Assembly (NCBI RefSeq): GCF_022870885.1
Contig: NZ_CP091509.1
Coordinates: 1,984,001-2,048,000 of the forward strand
DNA from: Neisseria dumasiana
GTDB lineage: Bacteria > Pseudomonadota > Gammaproteobacteria > Burkholderiales > Neisseriaceae
Reading direction: 5' to 3'
DNA: 64,000 nucleotides
The position numbers were made by a program, and so were the translations under genes. Below the pieces are notes generated by a model, which saw nothing but the letters and a program-made list of their open reading frames with translations, did no database searches and had not been told where the DNA came from. Positions 34,526-44,049 of the stretch are shown here, in pieces (the stretch's first letter is position 1; every line of letters starts with the position of its first letter).

Positions 34526-35407
34526 ATGAACCTGAAAGATTATCTGCTGATATTGCTGGTGATTGGTATATGGGGCGTGAATTTCCTGTTTATGAAGTTT
34601 GCCCTCAACGAAATACCGCCGATGGTATTGGGTATGCTGCGTTTTTTCTGCGTGGTGTTTCCCGCAGTATTTTTACTCAAACGCCCGCCCGTGCCGTGGC
34701 ATTTGTTGGCGGCCTACGGTTTAACCATCAGCTTCGGTCAATTCGCCCTGATGTTTACCGCTTTGGATTGGGGGCTGCCTACCGGTTTGGCGGCGTTAAT
34801 GCTGCAAGTGCAGGTGTTTTTTACCGTGTTGATTGCCGGAATCGTGCTGCGCGAGCCGGTGCTGGCGCATCATTTGCTGGGCATGTTTACCGCCGCCGTC
34901 GGGCTGGTTTTTATCGGTATCGGCCATTATCAAGGCCAACTGCCGATTACGGCCATGCTGCCGGTGTTCGGTGCGGCAGCTTCTTGGGCATGCGGCAATA
35001 TTATTGTGAAACGCATCGGCTCTGTGAACGCTTTGTCGCTGGTTGTGTGGGGCGGCATTCCGGCATTTTGCGCATTTACGCTGGCTTCGCTGATGCTGTA
35101 CGGCACCGACGGTTTGGCACAACATATCTCCAACCTGACTTGGAAAGGCATCGTCGGCATTCTGTTTTTGGCTTATGTGGCGAGCTTGGTCGGCTATACC
35201 GGCTGGGGCGCGTTGCTGGCCAAGCATCCGGCCGGCAGGGTAACGCCATTTGCTTTATTGGTGCCGGTGATTGCTTTGCTGGCAGGCTATCTGGTTTTAA
35301 ACGAACGCTTGGCAGCATGGCATTGGCTGGGCATTGTTGTGGTGATGGCCGGCCTGACGCTGCATATTTTCGGCGGCAAATGGCGCAGGGCAATGCCTGA
35401 TATTTAA
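34526..35407 (+). CDS. EamA/DMT-family transporter
   Basis: 293 aa from the ATG at 34526 (RBS AAGAAAGG). Ten hydrophobic helices in two EamA repeats, each starting with the IGIWGVNFLFMKFAL or AAASWACGNIIVKR type motif and ending with a glycine-rich exit helix. Drug/metabolite superfamily exporters; the substrate is unknown. Its place before acnD suggests it may move a metabolite of propionate or amino acid metabolism, but this is inference. Confidence 0.9.
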   Translation: MNLKDYLLILLVIGIWGVNFLFMKFALNEIPPMVLGMLRFFCVVFPAVFLLKRPPVPWHLLAAYGLTISFGQFALMFTALDWGLPTGLAALMLQVQVFFTVLIAGIVLREPVLAHHLLGMFTAAVGLVFIGIGHYQGQLPITAMLPVFGAAASWACGNIIVKRIGSVNALSLVVWGGIPAFCAFTLASLMLYGTDGLAQHISNLTWKGIVGILFLAYVASLVGYTGWGALLAKHPAGRVTPFALLVPVIALLAGYLVLNERLAAWHWLGIVVVMAGLTLHIFGGKWRRAMPDI

Positions 35408-35487
35408 TGATATATGGCCGTCTGAAAAAGCTTTCAGGCAGGCATACCAATATCGAATCAATCGGTTATCAATTATGATTATCGGCT

Positions 35488-35517
35488 TTCAGACGGCCTG
35501 ATGCCGTCTGAAAAAAC
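35488..35517. repeat. DUS pair upstream of acnD
   Basis: TTTCAGACGGCC and GCCGTCTGAAA in inverted order, 3 bp apart, between the EamA gene and acnD. Another single DUS lies at ~35416. It could terminate or attenuate transcription into acnD. Confidence 0.55.
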
Positions 35518-35552
35518 ACACTAAAAGAAAAACATTGAAAAAGGACTTAACC

Positions 35553-38159
35553 ATGAAAACCAACCAAATCTACCGCAAACCCCTACCCGATTCCGATTTG
35601 GAATACTACGATGCCCGCGCGGCGTGTGAAGATATCCAACCCGGCTCTTACGACACGCTGCCCTACACTTCGCGCATTTTGGCCGAAAACCTGGTTAACC
35701 GTGCCGACAAGGTGGACTTGCCCACGCTGCAAAGCTGGTTGCGCCAACTGATTGAGCGCAAGCAGGAAATCGACTTTCCGTGGTTCCCCGCGCGCGTAGT
35801 GTGCCACGATATTTTGGGGCAAACCGCGCTGGTGGATTTGGCCGGTTTGCGTGATGCGATTGCCGAAAAAGGCGGCGATCCTTCCAAAGTCAACCCCGTG
35901 GTGCAAACCCAGCTGATTGTCGACCACTCGCTTGCCGTGGAATGCGGCGGCTATGATCCCGATGCGTTCGCCAAAAACCGTGCCATCGAAGACCGCCGCA
36001 ACGAAGACCGCTTCCACTTTATCAACTGGACGAAAACCGCTTTTGAAAATGTGGACGTTATCCCCGCTGGCAACGGCATCATGCACCAAATCAACTTGGA
36101 AAAAATGTCGCCCGTAATTCAGGTAAAAGACGGCGTGGCCTTCCCCGACACCTGCGTCGGCACCGACAGCCACACGCCGCATGTGGACGCACTGGGCGTG
36201 ATTTCCGTAGGCGTGGGCGGATTGGAGGCCGAAACCGTGATGCTCGGCCGCGCTTCGATGATGCGCCTGCCCGATATTGTAGGCGTTAAACTCACCGGCA
36301 AACGCCAGCCCGGCATTACCGCCACCGATATCGTGTTGGCCTTAACCGAATTTTTGCGTAAAGAGCGCGTGGTCGGTGCATTTGTCGAATTCTTCGGCGA
36401 AGGGGCGGAAAGCCTTTCCATCGGCGACCGCGCAACCATTTCCAACATGACACCCGAGTACGGCGCAACAGCGGCCATGTTCGCTATCGACCAACAAACC
36501 ATTGATTATTTGAAACTGACCGGCCGCGACGACGAACAGGTCAAACTGGTAGAAAACTATGCCAAAACCGCCGGCTTGTGGGCGGATGCGCTCAAAACAG
36601 CGGAATATCCGCGCGTATTAACCTTCGATCTTTCTACCGTTACCCGCAACATGGCCGGCCCGTCCAACCCGCACGCCCGCGTAGCCACCGCCGATTTGGC
36701 CAAAAAAGGCATTGCCGCACCCTACGAAGAGCCTTCAGACGGCCTGATGCCCGACGGTGCCGTGATTATCGCGGCGATTACGTCGTGTACCAACACCTCC
36801 AACCCGCGCAACGTCGTGGCCGCCGCCCTGCTGGCACGCAAAGCCAACGAATTGGGTTTAACCCGCAAACCGTGGGTGAAATCTTCGTTTGCACCCGGCT
36901 CCAAAGTGGCGGAAATCTATCTGAAAGAAGCAGGCTTGCTGCCCGAGCTGGAAAAACTCGGCTTTGGCATCGTAGCCTTTGCCTGCACCACCTGCAACGG
37001 CATGTCCGGCGCGCTCGATCCGAAAATCCAGCAGGAAATCATCGACCGCGATTTGTATGCCACTGCCGTATTGTCCGGTAACCGCAACTTCGACGGCCGT
37101 ATCCACCCCTACGCCAAACAAGCCTTCCTCGCTTCGCCTCCGCTGGTGGTGGCCTACGCCATTGCAGGCAGCATCCGTTTCGACATTGAAAACGACGTAT
37201 TGGGCGTTTCAGACGGCCGCGAAATCCGCCTGAAAGACATTTGGCCGACCGACGAGGAAATCGACGCCATCGTAGCCGAATATGTGAAACCGCAGCAGTT
37301 CCGCGACGTGTACATCCCCATGTTCGACACCGGAGCCGCCGAAAAAGCCGAAAGCCCGCTGTACGACTGGCGCCCCATGTCCACCTATATCCGCCGTCCG
37401 CCATACTGGGAAGGCGCGTTGGCAGGCGAGCGCACCTTAAAAGGCATGCGCCCGCTGGCGATTCTGCCCGACAACATCACCACCGACCACTTGTCGCCCT
37501 CCAACGCCATTCTGCCGACCAGCGCGGCAGGCGAATACCTCGCCAAAATGGGCCTGCCTGAAGAGGACTTCAACTCTTACGCCACCCACCGCGGCGACCA
37601 CCTGACCGCCCAACGCGCCACCTTCGCCAACCCCAAGCTCTTCAACGAAATGGTAAAAAACGAAGACGGCACCACCAAACAAGGCTCGCTCGCCCGCGTA
37701 GAGCCCGAAGGCCAAGTGATGCGCATGTGGGAAGCGATTGAAACCTATATGAACCGCAAACAGCCGCTGATTATTGTAGCCGGCGCCGACTACGGCCAAG
37801 GCTCCAGCCGCGACTGGGCCGCCAAAGGCGTGCGCCTCGCCGGCGTGGAAGCCATTGTGGCCGAAGGCTTCGAGCGCATCCACCGCACCAACCTCATCGG
37901 TATGGGCGTACTGCCGTTGCAATTCAAAGAAGGTGTTAACCGCCACACCTTAGAATTGGACGGCACCGAAACCTACGATGTGATCGGTAAACGCGAACCG
38001 CGCTGCGACTTAACGCTGGTTATCCACCGTAAAAACGGCGAAACGGTTGAAGTGCCCGTAACCTGCCGTTTGGACACCGCAGAAGAAGTGCTGATCTACG
38101 AAGCCGGCGGCGTGCTGCAACGCTTCGCGCAAGACTTCTTAGAAGGTAACGCGGCTTGA
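35553..38159 (+). CDS. acnD: Fe/S-dependent 2-methylcitrate dehydratase
   Basis: 868 aa from the ATG at 35553 (RBS AAAAAGGA); a TTG six codons earlier is also open. Aconitase superfamily: the 4Fe-4S cysteines are visible in ITSCTNTSNP and ACTTCNGMSG, and the C-terminal swivel domain in IIVAGADYGQGSSRDWAAKG. The N-terminus ARVVCHDILGQTALVDLAGLRD and overall length fit AcnD rather than AcnB. It dehydrates 2-methylcitrate to 2-methylaconitate. In many bacteria AcnD needs the isomerase PrpF; no prpF is seen in the window, so it must be elsewhere or replaced. One in-frame DUS at ~36735. Confidence 0.95.
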   Translation: MKTNQIYRKPLPDSDLEYYDARAACEDIQPGSYDTLPYTSRILAENLVNRADKVDLPTLQSWLRQLIERKQEIDFPWFPARVVCHDILGQTALVDLAGLRDAIAEKGGDPSKVNPVVQTQLIVDHSLAVECGGYDPDAFAKNRAIEDRRNEDRFHFINWTKTAFENVDVIPAGNGIMHQINLEKMSPVIQVKDGVAFPDTCVGTDSHTPHVDALGVISVGVGGLEAETVMLGRASMMRLPDIVGVKLTGKRQPGITATDIVLALTEFLRKERVVGAFVEFFGEGAESLSIGDRATISNMTPEYGATAAMFAIDQQTIDYLKLTGRDDEQVKLVENYAKTAGLWADALKTAEYPRVLTFDLSTVTRNMAGPSNPHARVATADLAKKGIAAPYEEPSDGLMPDGAVIIAAITSCTNTSNPRNVVAAALLARKANELGLTRKPWVKSSFAPGSKVAEIYLKEAGLLPELEKLGFGIVAFACTTCNGMSGALDPKIQQEIIDRDLYATAVLSGNRNFDGRIHPYAKQAFLASPPLVVAYAIAGSIRFDIENDVLGVSDGREIRLKDIWPTDEEIDAIVAEYVKPQQFRDVYIPMFDTGAAEKAESPLYDWRPMSTYIRRPPYWEGALAGERTLKGMRPLAILPDNITTDHLSPSNAILPTSAAGEYLAKMGLPEEDFNSYATHRGDHLTAQRATFANPKLFNEMVKNEDGTTKQGSLARVEPEGQVMRMWEAIETYMNRKQPLIIVAGADYGQGSSRDWAAKGVRLAGVEAIVAEGFERIHRTNLIGMGVLPLQFKEGVNRHTLELDGTETYDVIGKREPRCDLTLVIHRKNGETVEVPVTCRLDTAEEVLIYEAGGVLQRFAQDFLEGNAA

Positions 38160-38189
38160 GTGTTTGGGTAGTTTGAACGTTTAAGCTAG

Positions 38190-38236
38190 AAAAATTCAGA
38201 CGGCCTCGAAAGGATTCGAGGCCGTCTGAATTTTTT
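38190..38236. terminator. 20-bp DUS-pair terminator
   Basis: AAAATTCAGACGGCCTCGAA pairs perfectly with TTCGAGGCCGTCTGAATTTT across loop AGGA, with T-runs at both sides. It serves acnD and the convergent cupin gene. Confidence 0.92.
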
Positions 38237-38241
38237 ATACT

Positions 38242-38565
38242 TCAATTGCAGTAAAACACCGCCAACCAAACGGTTGCTTTCTCTTGATCCGTCATCACTA
38301 CCCTATGCCTGCAATGCACCGGAATATGTACATAATCCCCGGCTTTCAGGCTGATTTCTTTGCCGTTTTCAAAACCCAACACCGCGCTGCCCTGCAATAA
38401 AATCACCCATTCGGCTTCGGCTTGGTCGTACCAACCTTCTTCGGGCGAAGATTGTCCGTGGGAAACGATGCGCTCGATGCGGATATTCGGTGTGCGCAGG
38501 ATGTCTTCAAAAATTTCGCTATCGCTACATTGGGGCAACGGGCGGAAAATATTGTGTTTCTGCAT
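38242..38565 (-). CDS. Cupin-domain protein
   Basis: 107 aa. One cupin barrel: motif 1 region AEAEWVILLQGSAVLGFENG and motif 2 AGDYVHIPVHCRHRV. Metal-binding His residues are partly present (H in IPVHCRHRV; the first motif lacks the usual His-x-His). Function unknown. It is convergent with acnD across the long terminator. Confidence 0.85.
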   Translation of the reverse strand: MQKHNIFRPLPQCSDSEIFEDILRTPNIRIERIVSHGQSSPEEGWYDQAEAEWVILLQGSAVLGFENGKEISLKAGDYVHIPVHCRHRVVMTDQEKATVWLAVFYCN

Positions 38566-38626
38566 GGCGGCTTCCTGTTTTCAGACGGCCTCTAATGCCT
38601 ATATAACAGAGATTGATGAGCAAGCC

Positions 38627-39424
38627 TTATTCAATCACGCCTAATGCTTTCAACCCGTTATACACACCGTCTTCCTCTACTGTCGGGCAAACATAGTCGG
38701 CAACGGCTTTTAAGTCCGGATGGCCGTTACCCATCGCAACGCCGAAACCCACGGCTTTCATCATTTCGATGTCGTTCAAACCGTCGCCGAATGCCATTAC
38801 GTCTTTCATCTCAATGCCCAGCTTGGCAACAGCTTTGCCGATGCCGCGGGCTTTCGAGCCTCCTGCGTTCAAAATATCGACGGCTTGTTCGTGCCAGCGA
38901 ACGGTTTTGTAGCCGTAGCCGGCGGCTATATCGGCCATTTCCTGTTCGCGGGCAGCATCATAAAATGCCAGCATTTGAAAAATTTCATGTTTGCGAAAAA
39001 AGAACGGATCAACTACCGGTGCGGCAAATATATGCTTCATGGTCTCTTCCACCACAGGAGTCAGAGCAGATACCGCTATGTTATCGTTGGCCACAAAAGC
39101 ATAAGCAATGCCGTGCCGGTCAAAATATCGGCAAAGCTGCTCGACAATATCGGTATCCAGAGGACATTTATCGATAACTTCGCCACGGTAGCGTATAAAC
39201 TGGCCATTAATGGTCAGCAATAAATCCATTCCGGCATCTTCGGCAAGCCGGCGAACCTTAGCCGGAATCGCAGCATAAGGGCGGCCTGTTGCAATAGCCG
39301 TTAAAATACCGCGTTTTTTCAATGCAATAACGGCTTCCCGCACGGAAACTCTAAGGGTATCGGTGTATTTACGGTATAGGGTGTCATCTATATCAAAAAA
39401 TACGATTTTAGGCTGATTCATCAT
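38627..39424 (-). CDS. Cof-type HAD phosphatase
   Basis: 265 aa. HAD nucleophile motif FFDIDDTLYRKY (Asp-x-Asp), motif II IATGRPYAA, and motifs III/IV with Lys and GDGLNDIEMMKAVGFGVAMGNG. The C2B cap in the middle places it in the Cof/YidA group of sugar- or nucleotide-phosphatases. The substrate is unknown. Start ATG-ATG at 39424/39421. Confidence 0.93.
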   Translation of the reverse strand: MMNQPKIVFFDIDDTLYRKYTDTLRVSVREAVIALKKRGILTAIATGRPYAAIPAKVRRLAEDAGMDLLLTINGQFIRYRGEVIDKCPLDTDIVEQLCRYFDRHGIAYAFVANDNIAVSALTPVVEETMKHIFAAPVVDPFFFRKHEIFQMLAFYDAAREQEMADIAAGYGYKTVRWHEQAVDILNAGGSKARGIGKAVAKLGIEMKDVMAFGDGLNDIEMMKAVGFGVAMGNGHPDLKAVADYVCPTVEEDGVYNGLKALGVIE

Positions 39425-39532
39425 TATTTAAGCTTTCAATTGCTGTTACCACACTATAGTTTATTTGAATATCGGCATGCGCATTTTGGGAAACCGCTAC
39501 GTTTCACTTCATTTCGGCAGTCCGATACAATC

Positions 39533-39690
39533 TCTAGTCAATCAACTCAATTTTAATACAAGGCAGCAAGCCGCAGACGGTACAGGTATTACGAAGCCGA
39601 TTCTGTCGCCGCTTAAGCGGCTTACACAATCGTTCTCTTTGAGCTAAGGTGCAGGAGCACCGTAGTAAAAGTTAAGTGGATTAACTATAT
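39533..39690. repeat. Correia-type repeat, full-length form
   Basis: About 158 bp, ends CTAGTCAATCAACTCAA and TTAAGTGGATTAACTATAT. It contains the CGTTCTCTTTGAGCTAAGG block. It lies in the 838-bp gap between the HAD gene and adhE. Confidence 0.85.
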
Positions 39691-39699
39691 ACCATCATA

Positions 39700-40175
39700 C
39701 TTTGGCACCATCTCAATCTCTTCTTAAATTATCGAAGTTTCAGACGGCCCAAATCAAAATCTGCGCGACAAATTTATTATCTTTTAACTTGCTCACTATC
39801 AACAACAATGGCTTTTACAGCAAGTATAAATTGAATCCAACTGCCCCATAAATGTAATTTAGTTTCTTTAAATTTCACCAAACAATCTGAAAGTCATTTC
39901 AATTTCAAGAAAATATAATTGATTTAAATAAATATTTATTAAAAATACAAACAATTTTCGCATCAGCTTTTTTATGTAATTTTACAAACATAAATACACA
40001 CCAATCGAACACGTTCTTTTTAAAAATCTCTTTCACAGTTAACCGGAATCAATTTAGCAACCAATAAAAATCAATGGCTTTGATAAAAACACAAATATAT
40101 ATTAATGAGTATTTTTAATACGTTATATCTAACGGAATGTGATTTTTAGAGCAACATATCCAACGAAATAGTTTC
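39700..40175. other. AT-rich intergenic region upstream of adhE
   Basis: About 480 bases of very AT-rich DNA with one DUS (~39740) and no gene-like frame. It probably contributes upstream regulatory sites for adhE. No recognisable RNA structure was seen. Confidence 0.6.
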
Positions 40176-40178
40176 TTT

Positions 40179-40220
40179 ATGACTTGGGTCAAAAATTAAT
40201 GTAATAAAACTACCTATAAT
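40179..40220 (+). promoter_or_regulatory. adhE: FNR-like class II promoter of adhE
   Basis: ATGAC-TTGG-GTCAA (40179-40192) resembles an FNR box (TTGAT-N4-ATCAA), and TATAAT lies at 40215-40220. With a start near 40227 the box is centred at about -41.5, the position for FNR-activated promoters. This agrees with anaerobic expression of AdhE. Confidence 0.7.
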
Positions 40221-40262
40221 CAACTCATAGAAAATTTATTACTTGTCTGTCTGGAGAAGCAC

Positions 40263-42878
40263 ATGAACGTATCTGCCGAGAACAATGTCAGCCCTGCTGT
40301 TGCCGAGGTAAACAGCCTGGTTGAAAAAGGATTGGTTGCATTAGATGCATTTCGTGCATTAAATCAAGAACAAATCGATTATATCGTTGCCAAAGCATCG
40401 ATTGCGGCGTTGGCCAAACACGGCGAGCTTGCCAGGCATGCGGTGGAAGAAACCGGCCGCGGAATATTTGAAGACAAAGCCACTAAAAACCTGTTTGCCT
40501 GCGAAAACGTAGTGCGCCGCCTGCGCGATTTGAAAACCGTGGGAGTCATCAGCGAAGACGATGTAACGGGTATTACCGAAATCGCCGATCCGGTTGGTGT
40601 GGTGTGCGGTATCGTGCCGACGACCAATCCTACTTCCACCACTATTTTCAAAGCCTTGATTGCGTTGAAAACCCGCAATCCGGTCGTATTCTCTTTCCAC
40701 CCTTCCGCCCAACAATGTTCCGCACATGCGGCGCAAATCGTGCGTGATGCGGCGGTGGCGGCGGGCGCGCCTGAAAACTGTATCCAATGGATTGAAAAAC
40801 CGTCGATGGAAGGCACCAGCGCCTTGATGAAGCACCCCGGTATCGCCACCATTTTGGCCACCGGCGGCAATGCGATGGTGGAAGCGGCTTATTCGTGCGG
40901 CAAACCCGCACTCGGCGTGGGGGCGGGCAATGTGCCGGCTTATGTGGAAAAATCCGCCGATATCAAGCAGGCGGCGCACGATATCGTGATGTCGAAAGCG
41001 TTTGATCACGGCATGATTTGTGCCAGCGAACAGGCGGTAATCGCAGATAAGGAAATTTACGACGAGCTGGTTGCCGAGATGAAGTCTTACGGCGTTTATG
41101 TTGTCAACAAAAAAGAAAAAGCGCTGTTGGAAGACTTTATTTTCGGTGTGAAAGCCGACAGTAAAAATTGCAGCTTGGCCAAATTGAACTCCGCCGTGGT
41201 AGGCAAATCCGCCGCATGGATTGCCGAGCAAGCCGGTTTCAGCGTGCCTGAAAAAACCAATATCCTGATGGCGGAATGCCGCGAAGTGGGCCCCAAAGAA
41301 CCGCTCACCCGCGAAAAACTTTCTCCCGTGCTGGCTCTTTTGAAAGCAACCAGTAGCGAAGAAGGCTTGAAACTTTCCGAACAAATGGTGGAATTCGACG
41401 GTTTGGGCCACTCCGCCGCCATTCACACGGCCGACAGGGATTTGGTTAAAGAATTCGGCGCGCGCGTGAAAGCCATCCGCGTTATTTGGAATTCTCCTTC
41501 GACTTTCGGTGGCATCGGCGACGTGTACAACGCTTTCCTGCCCTCTCTGACGCTCGGTTGCGGCTCTTACGGCAAAAACTCGGTCGGCAACAACGTCAGC
41601 GCCGTCAATCTGTTGAACATCAAAAAAATAGGCCGTCGGAGAAACAACATGCAATGGTTTAAAGTGCCCGCCAAAATTTATTTTGAACGCGACTCCATCC
41701 AATATCTGCAAGATATGAAAGAGTGCGAAAAAGTGATGATTGTTACCGACCGCTCTATGGTGGATTTGGGTTTTGTCGATAAAGTAACCCATCAATTGCA
41801 CTTACGTAAAAATAAAGTAACCGTACAGTTGTTTACCGATGTCGAGCCGGATCCCAGCGTACAAACCGTATACAAAGGCACCGATCTGATGCGCAGTTTC
41901 CAGCCCGATACCATTATCGCGCTGGGCGGCGGTTCGGCTATGGACGCGGCCAAAGCCATGTGGCTCTTTTACGAGCAACCCCAAGTCGAATTTGAAGATT
42001 TGGTGCAAAAATTCATGGACATCCGCAAACGCGCCTTCCGCTTCCCCGAATTGGGCCGTAAAGCCAAGTTTATCGGTATTCCGACAACTTCGGGCACCGG
42101 TTCGGAAGTTACTCCGTTTACCGTAATCAGCGACGGCGACAAAAAATACCCGATTGCCGACTACTCGCTCACTCCGACCATTGCCATCGTAGACCCCGCG
42201 TTTACCATGACCGTGCCCGCGCACGTTACTGCCGACACCGGTTTGGACGTATTGACCCACGCCGTAGAAGCCTATGTTTCCGTGTTGGCTAACGACTTTA
42301 CCGACGGTTTGGCATTGCAAGCCATCAAGCTGGTGTTCGAATTCTTGGAGCGTTCCTACAAATACGGTGCCAAAGACCCCGAAGCCCGCGAGCGCATGCA
42401 CAATGCCTCGACCATTGCGGGTATGGCTTTTGCCAACGCGTTCTTGGGTATGAACCACTCATTGGCACACAAAATCGGCGGCAAATTCCACACGCCGCAC
42501 GGCCGTACCAACGCGATTCTGATGCCGCATGTGATCCGTTACAACGGTACGCGTCCGCAAAAAACCGCCACTTGGCCGAAATACAACCACTATAAAGCCG
42601 ACGTGAAATACCAAGAAATCGCCCGTACCCTCGGCTTTCCTTGCAGCACTCCGGCCGAAGGCGTGGAATCTTTCGCCAAAGCCTGCGATGAGTTGGCACG
42701 CAAAGTGGGCATCAATATGTCGTTTAAAGAACAAGGTATTGATGAGAAAGCCTTTATGGCTGCCCGCAAAGAGTTGGCGATGATGGCTTACGAAGACCAA
42801 TGTTCTCCGGCCAATCCGCGCCTGCCGATGGTGGCCGATATGGAAGAAATCTTGACTAAGGCTTATTACGGGGAATAG
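40263..42878 (+). CDS. adhE: Bifunctional aldehyde-alcohol dehydrogenase AdhE
   Basis: 871 aa. N-terminal CoA-acylating acetaldehyde dehydrogenase (~10-440; catalytic Cys in HGMICASEQAV; NAD site near ATGGNAMVEAAYSCG). Then the typical linker IGRRRNNMQWFKVPAKIYFE (~455-475) and a C-terminal Fe-type alcohol dehydrogenase (GGGSAMDAAKAMW, IPTTSGTGSEVTPF, and His ligands in NHSLAHKIGGKFHTPHGRTNA). It converts acetyl-CoA to ethanol and reoxidises NADH in fermentation; the family forms spirosomes. RBS GGAG at 40253. An IS30 copy starts 39 bp past its stop. Confidence 0.97.
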   Translation: MNVSAENNVSPAVAEVNSLVEKGLVALDAFRALNQEQIDYIVAKASIAALAKHGELARHAVEETGRGIFEDKATKNLFACENVVRRLRDLKTVGVISEDDVTGITEIADPVGVVCGIVPTTNPTSTTIFKALIALKTRNPVVFSFHPSAQQCSAHAAQIVRDAAVAAGAPENCIQWIEKPSMEGTSALMKHPGIATILATGGNAMVEAAYSCGKPALGVGAGNVPAYVEKSADIKQAAHDIVMSKAFDHGMICASEQAVIADKEIYDELVAEMKSYGVYVVNKKEKALLEDFIFGVKADSKNCSLAKLNSAVVGKSAAWIAEQAGFSVPEKTNILMAECREVGPKEPLTREKLSPVLALLKATSSEEGLKLSEQMVEFDGLGHSAAIHTADRDLVKEFGARVKAIRVIWNSPSTFGGIGDVYNAFLPSLTLGCGSYGKNSVGNNVSAVNLLNIKKIGRRRNNMQWFKVPAKIYFERDSIQYLQDMKECEKVMIVTDRSMVDLGFVDKVTHQLHLRKNKVTVQLFTDVEPDPSVQTVYKGTDLMRSFQPDTIIALGGGSAMDAAKAMWLFYEQPQVEFEDLVQKFMDIRKRAFRFPELGRKAKFIGIPTTSGTGSEVTPFTVISDGDKKYPIADYSLTPTIAIVDPAFTMTVPAHVTADTGLDVLTHAVEAYVSVLANDFTDGLALQAIKLVFEFLERSYKYGAKDPEARERMHNASTIAGMAFANAFLGMNHSLAHKIGGKFHTPHGRTNAILMPHVIRYNGTRPQKTATWPKYNHYKADVKYQEIARTLGFPCSTPAEGVESFAKACDELARKVGINMSFKEQGIDEKAFMAARKELAMMAYEDQCSPANPRLPMVADMEEILTKAYYGE

Positions 42879-42916
42879 TCAGAACAATATTGATACATGT
42901 TAAACAGAAGCCAGCG

Positions 42917-43990
42917 GATTCAAATTTGAAGTGCAACTTTCCACAACAGAAAAAGGCCAGTATGCGGTAGCATACGGCCTTTCCTGCAAGAAAGATTGCA
43001 TATGAGCTACACACAACTGACCCAAGACGAACGATACCACATCCAATACCTGTCCCGCCACCACAGCATCAGCGAAATCGCCAAACGGCTTAACCGCCAT
43101 AAAAGCACCATCAGCCGCGAAATCAAACGGCACTGCCCGCAAGGGCAGCAATACAGTGCCAAAAAAGCCCAACAGCAAAGCCGGCTTACCAAGCAGCGCA
43201 AAAGAAAGCCCTATAAGCTCCATTCGCAGCTGATCCAACACATCGCTACCCTCATCCGCCGCAAACTCAGCCCCGAGCAAGTGTGCGCCTATTTGCACAA
43301 ACACCACCAAATCACACTCCACCACAGCACCGTCTATAACTATCTGCGCGACGACAAAAGCAACGGCGGCACTTTGTGGCAGCATCTCAGAATATGCAGC
43401 AAATCCTACCGTAAACGCTACGGCAGCACATGGAGCAGAGGCAAAGTACCCGACCGCATAGGCATTGAAAACCGACCCGCCATCGTCGACGAAAAATCCC
43501 GTATAGGCGACTGGGAAGCCGACACCATCGTCGGCAAAGATCAGAAAAGCGCATTATTGACACTGGTCGAACGGGTTACCCGCTACACCATTATCTGCAA
43601 ATTGAAGAACTTCAAAGCCCAAGATACGGCCAATGCCGTCATTCGGGCGCTGAGGGCGCATAAAGACAGGGTGCACACCATCACCATGGATAACGGCAAG
43701 GAATTCTACCGCCACACCCGGATAGCCAAAGCATTGGCAGCGGAAACTTATTTCTGCCGCCCTTACCGTTCTTGGGAAAAGGCGCTGAATGAAAACACCA
43801 ACGGACTCATCCGCCAATACTTCCCCAAACAAACGGATTTCCGCAACATTAGTGAGCGGGAAATACGCAGGGTTCAGGATGAGCTGAACCACCGGCCAAG
43901 AAAAACACTTGGCTATGAAACGCCAAGTGTTTTATTCTTGAATCTGTTCCAACCACTACTACCTGAGTGTTGCACTTGAAATTAGAATCT
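42917..43990 (+). mobile_element. IS30-family element (IS1655-like), copy 2
   Basis: Same ends and size as copy 1, opposite orientation. The left outer bases GCCAGCGG and the right outer bases TAAGGCCGTCTGAAAA are shared with copy 1, so the true IS ends or target preference may extend into these bases. Confidence 0.9.
43002..43979 (+). CDS. IS30-family transposase, copy 2
   Basis: 325 aa, identical to copy 1 apart from Lys instead of Glu near residue 53. Intact HTH and DDE motifs. It forms the left edge of a three-IS pile-up downstream of adhE. Confidence 0.96.
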   Translation: MSYTQLTQDERYHIQYLSRHHSISEIAKRLNRHKSTISREIKRHCPQGQQYSAKKAQQQSRLTKQRKRKPYKLHSQLIQHIATLIRRKLSPEQVCAYLHKHHQITLHHSTVYNYLRDDKSNGGTLWQHLRICSKSYRKRYGSTWSRGKVPDRIGIENRPAIVDEKSRIGDWEADTIVGKDQKSALLTLVERVTRYTIICKLKNFKAQDTANAVIRALRAHKDRVHTITMDNGKEFYRHTRIAKALAAETYFCRPYRSWEKALNENTNGLIRQYFPKQTDFRNISEREIRRVQDELNHRPRKTLGYETPSVLFLNLFQPLLPECCT

Positions 43991-44049
43991 AAGGCCGTCT
44001 GAAAAAAAGTGAACTGTCCCCCAATCCTTGGACAAGTTAAGAATGTTTC

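Noticed and set aside
40359..41801. 480-codon open frame opposite adhE
   Set aside because: Antisense of a clear AdhE with all catalytic motifs; long antisense frames are common in such codon-biased DNA.
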